Shown one piece after another: positions 60,901 through 64,000 of a DNA stretch of 64,000 bases; the stretch's first letter is position 1, and each line of letters starts with the position of its first letter. The stretch spans positions 12,660,571 through 12,724,570 of the forward strand of contig NC_045138.2 of NCBI RefSeq assembly GCF_008831285.2, in the 5' to 3' direction. A program made the translations under genes and the position numbers. The notes below the pieces were generated by a model. That model made no database searches. It saw only the letters and a list, made by a program, of their open reading frames with translations, and was not told the origin of the DNA. This stretch comes from Nymphaea colorata. Lineage: Eukaryota; Streptophyta; Magnoliopsida; Nymphaeales; Nymphaeaceae.

Positions 60901-61342
60901 TCATGGTTTTTAACATGTAATGTAAATTTAGATCTATGTTACAGAGACCCTCAGTCTGTTTAAACTGGGTAGCACATCTTTTAATGCAGCCTCAAAACTT
61001 TAACGAAAAAACAAAAAGAACATTACTCATGTTTTGCCATTAACTTAAATGGGTCAATCAGCAAAATTGATGGTTCTACCTGTACCTGTGCTTTATTCAA
61101 TGAACTATCTCTCATGTATATATTCATTTATTTCAAATCAAATAGTTCTGTTTTCCTGATGCTGCTTAGTGGGTGTTTGTTTCACTGTGAGATCCACGGT
61201 GATATGAGACTTAGATTCATGGATTTTGGTTTTTAACATGTATAGATTTGTGTTACTTTTAAACTAGGGATCTTGGGAAGTACATCTTTTAATGCAGCCT
61301 CTAAACTTTAATGAAAAAAATGAACGTCACTTATGTTTTGCC
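60901..61342. repeat. Direct duplication upstream of the XCP-like gene
   Basis: Two imperfect copies (60901-61038 and 61218-61342) share ACATCTTTTAATGCAGCCTC, the phrase AAACTTTAA and the end TATGTTTTGCC or CATGTTTTGCC. Part of each carries the ATTCATGGATTT type of dispersed repeat seen elsewhere in the window. Confidence 0.7.
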
Positions 61343-62985
61343 CCAAATATAGCTGCTAGTTTCTCAATCTCAAGCTGTCAGGGATGAAAACTGCAAATTA
61401 ATTAATTAACTATATATGTCCCACCAAGTGACATGGTCAGGATGTTCTTTTTTTAATTTATTATAGCTTCAACAAAGGGATAGGAAGGCTTAGAAGCAAA
61501 GTCAAGAACTTCCAAAGTGGAACTCACTCTGATTAAGCTAAGTTATAAGGTGTGGGTTCTTAATTAGGCGATCAGACAACCCGCATTATTAAAATGCTCT
61601 AATATCTGACCCTGCGTTAACTATGGACAACAAGGTCTCGTCATGAGCTTGGGAGCCATTTCTGTTATGGAATGTCAATATATCTGCTTTGAATCGGATA
61701 TCCGATGACTGAATCATTCCCAAAAGTAAGATATGAAAATAAAATTAAATATTCAATTAAGTAATCGGATCGGATTCTGATTTAAAAGCAATCCATTGGA
61801 TTTAGATTCAGATTCAGATATGTATTCATATCAGATTCAATTTTGGATTCAGATTGAATTTAGTTTTAAATAAATATTGTATATACAATACTCTTACATT
61901 TTGAAAATCAGCCAGACTTAGATTCAGTTGAAATTTCAGAGTTGTGAAAATCAGATTTTGGATTCAAATTTGGATATGACTTTTCTTTGTTCATATTTGA
62001 ATCCAAATATATAAATATCTTAAAAAAAACTGATGTAGTTAAGGATATATTTGATCCAAGTCCGACCTGTTGACACAGCCTTGCTTTGGTATTAGATGAG
62101 ACCAGGACGAAGTTGCATTGGGATATACATTGAAGTGCCGTCAATTGTTTAATTAGTTTAAATACGTTCTCTTATGAATTAATTTTACGAAGAATTATAA
62201 ATACCCACTTAACAATTAAAGGATTTATGAAAAAAACCGCTCAACTTTTGAAAATTTACATTGGAAATCTAGCTAGATGCTAATTCTCAAATAATCGCCT
62301 TAGCCATGGCAGCCGAGGGAAAACGTTGAGGGAAATTTTTTTTTGAACGGGAAAGATTTTGCGTGGAATTGAAATTAATAAGGGAAAAGAAAATTGTTTT
62401 TCTAAGTGACAATTTTACCCTTAAATAAATGAGAAATACCCAAAAACAAAAGGCATCCTGCCCCCTTCATCTTTCATCTCTCTAATTTGTTGAATCTTGA
62501 TTAACGAAACTATCATAGAAATAAACAGTTAATCATCGTCACGTGGCCGATTCTTCGGCCCAATATTCTCATATTTGAGTCGTGCACTCCAAATTACAGA
62601 GGTGACAAGGGTTTGATGGGAAGTTTTTTTTTTTTGACGAAATTCAAAGGAAATTGCAAGAATATATGGAAAAATCGATAATAATATCCATCTATTGGTG
62701 GCTAGAATCATGTTCTCTCTTCCATTCCCAATATTGATGTTGCGTCACTTCATGCCTTCCAGTTAAACTGTCAACCAAATTGAAATCATCCTCAAAAAGT
62801 TCCTTTGGCATGATAAAAAAGACAAAGGGATGAGAACATTTTCAATGTACGATATTCAAGCTAGCTCGATGCTTGAGATCAATAAAAATACAATTTCTAT
62901 TCCCCTGGATCGCGACTACCAATTCGTTAAGAATTTCAATTACTTGTGAACATCATGGATTAAGGCCTTCAAATGAGTTCAAAAC
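61343..62985. other. Intergenic DNA with a second copy of the GGATTTGGATCGG repeat (about 61690-62075)
   Basis: The repeat copy shares AGATTCAGATTCAGATATG, TATGACTTTTCTTTGTTCAT and AATATATAAATATCTTAAAA phrases with 18866-19160. Nothing else is recognised. Confidence 0.45.
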
Positions 62986-63364
62986 TAGGGCTGCACATGA
63001 GCCGAGTCAAGCCCAAGTTTGGCCAGCTTGAGCTTGACTTGACCGCACAAAATAGAGCTCTAACTCAACTTGTTTAACCCATTTAACTTGTTTAGACGTT
63101 AACTCTTTTAACGTTACTCATATAAGCATTAACTCGTTCAACTCGTGTATGCGTTAATTCGTGTAACTCGTAGAACCAGTTTTTGCAATATTATATAAAG
63201 CACCGGTTTGCAAGTTGAGTCGAGTATAACTGGGTTGAGTTCTTGAAACTCGAACTCAACTCGTTTATCATTTTGAACATCTTTGTAAGCTAGAACTCAG
63301 CTCATTTATAAACGAGTCGAGCTGGAGCCAAATTTTTTGAGTGAGTTATCGTTGTGCAGCCTTA
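62986..63364. mobile_element. hAT-type MITE, 379 bp, with perfect 8-bp target duplication
   Basis: The ends are TAGGGCTGCACA (left) and the inverted complement of TAAGGCTGCACA (right). Flanking TTCAAAAC is present at 62978-62985 and 63365-63372, exactly 8 bp as expected for hAT transposons. The interior is made of AACTCGTTTA/GAGTCGAGC-type phrases with no coding capacity, so it is non-autonomous and depends on a hAT transposase elsewhere. Confidence 0.85.
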
Positions 63365-63372
63365 TTCAAAAC

Positions 63373-64000
63373 CATAAAGACGACGCCATATATGGTCACT
63401 CCTGCTCCACGTAGGCCTTCATTCCCACGGGTGGATCTTTTAATGCCAAAAGCATACTATCTTTCCTTCCTAGCTCTAGAGGAACCCGAGTTGGCTCGAC
63501 TCGTCATGCCCTACTTTTAGGACATTTCTGATCTCCCAATGCATTTCTGTCAAGACCGTGCACCTGCATGTGTGGTCACCAGGACGTAACTGGGCTCCAA
63601 ACTCACCTGAAGTGCTAGAGGCCAGTAAACATAAGCTTCATCACTGAAGCTTTGTTCTAGCTGCTCGCAATGTGGGCAAAAGCCTGGGACACCTTAATTT
63701 GGGTTTCATCTTGTCCACACTTGAGTCGTTTGCCCAAGCCTCATAACCGGCATCTTTCCCTCAAGGAGGATCTTTCTGCTTCATTGAGCCCTTGTATTTT
63801 CAACAAGGAACAGGTGAATTGCTCGGGCATGGATTGCAGAACTTATTCAAATTTTTGGACGAATAAAAGCATTACAAAAAAAAAAAAAAAAAAAGGAACA
63901 ACCAAACATAACGAGAATCATTTTTCTAACTTTCATACTCGGGGGTGGAATCAAGGGAGGCTGAATCAGAATCTGCTTCTAATCTTGAAAGAACGTCGGG
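63373..64000. other. Intergenic DNA with a poly(A) tract preceded by AATAAA
   Basis: AATAAA (63862-63867) lies 8 nt before 19 consecutive A (63876-63894), the look of a retroposed transcript end. The short direct repeat AAGGAACA occurs at 63805-63812 and 63893-63900, but it is weak evidence for a target duplication. The upstream 400 bp has no recognisable gene body. Confidence 0.35.

Overview
The window is nuclear DNA of a seed plant, most likely an angiosperm. The genes have plant-type introns, TATA boxes and CT/GA-rich leaders. The window also holds Ty1/copia and Ty3/gypsy LTR retrotransposons, long (TA)n tracts, and a decayed plastid fragment in the normal plastid gene order (rpl14 end, rps8, infA, rpl36). 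I cannot place the species. Genes are sparse and most of the sequence is AT-rich intergenic or transposon DNA.

Layout. 1-15.8 kb is AT-rich with no convincing gene; it has a local tandem duplication and a complete tRNA-derived SINE (13,309-13,585, perfect 10-bp target duplication). At 15.8-16.3 kb lies an intronless VQ-motif gene (minus strand). 16.5-24 kb is intergenic, with long (TA)n/(GA)n tracts, short repeats and one candidate 24-residue peptide gene (22,457-22,531). At 24.2-34.3 kb lies a nested transposon cluster. A young, intact copia element (26,728-32,215; 425-bp LTRs differing at 2 sites; TSD TTGAG) sits inside the RNase H region of a fossil gypsy element. Two diverged copies of an older chimeric repeat, gypsy integrase fused to copia reverse transcriptase, flank this arrangement.

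At 36.9-37.1 kb is a broken heavy-metal-associated (HMA) domain fragment. At 37.6-39.3 kb is a PLS-type pentatricopeptide repeat (PPR) gene whose C-terminus appears cut short by a frameshift. At 42.4-42.7 kb is a small single-span membrane protein resembling plastid outer-envelope OEP7. At 44.4-56.3 kb is a plastid-derived nuclear segment (NUPT) carrying pseudogenes of rpl36, infA, rps8 and the last codons of rpl14. It is split by a 10.6-kb gypsy element (44,640-55,268; LTRs of about 2.9 kb; TSD GTTTG) that landed in the last codons of infA. At 58.1-60.5 kb is a four-exon papain-family cysteine protease gene very like the xylem proteases XCP1/XCP2. At 63.0-63.4 kb is a hAT-type MITE with a perfect 8-bp target duplication.

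The host genes are unrelated to each other: a VQ transcriptional cofactor, an organelle RNA-processing PPR protein, an envelope protein and a xylem cell-death protease. They do not form a pathway or cluster. The most informative structure is the order of insertions: plastid DNA, then infA-internal duplication and gypsy; and the gypsy fossil and chimeric repeats, then the recent copia.
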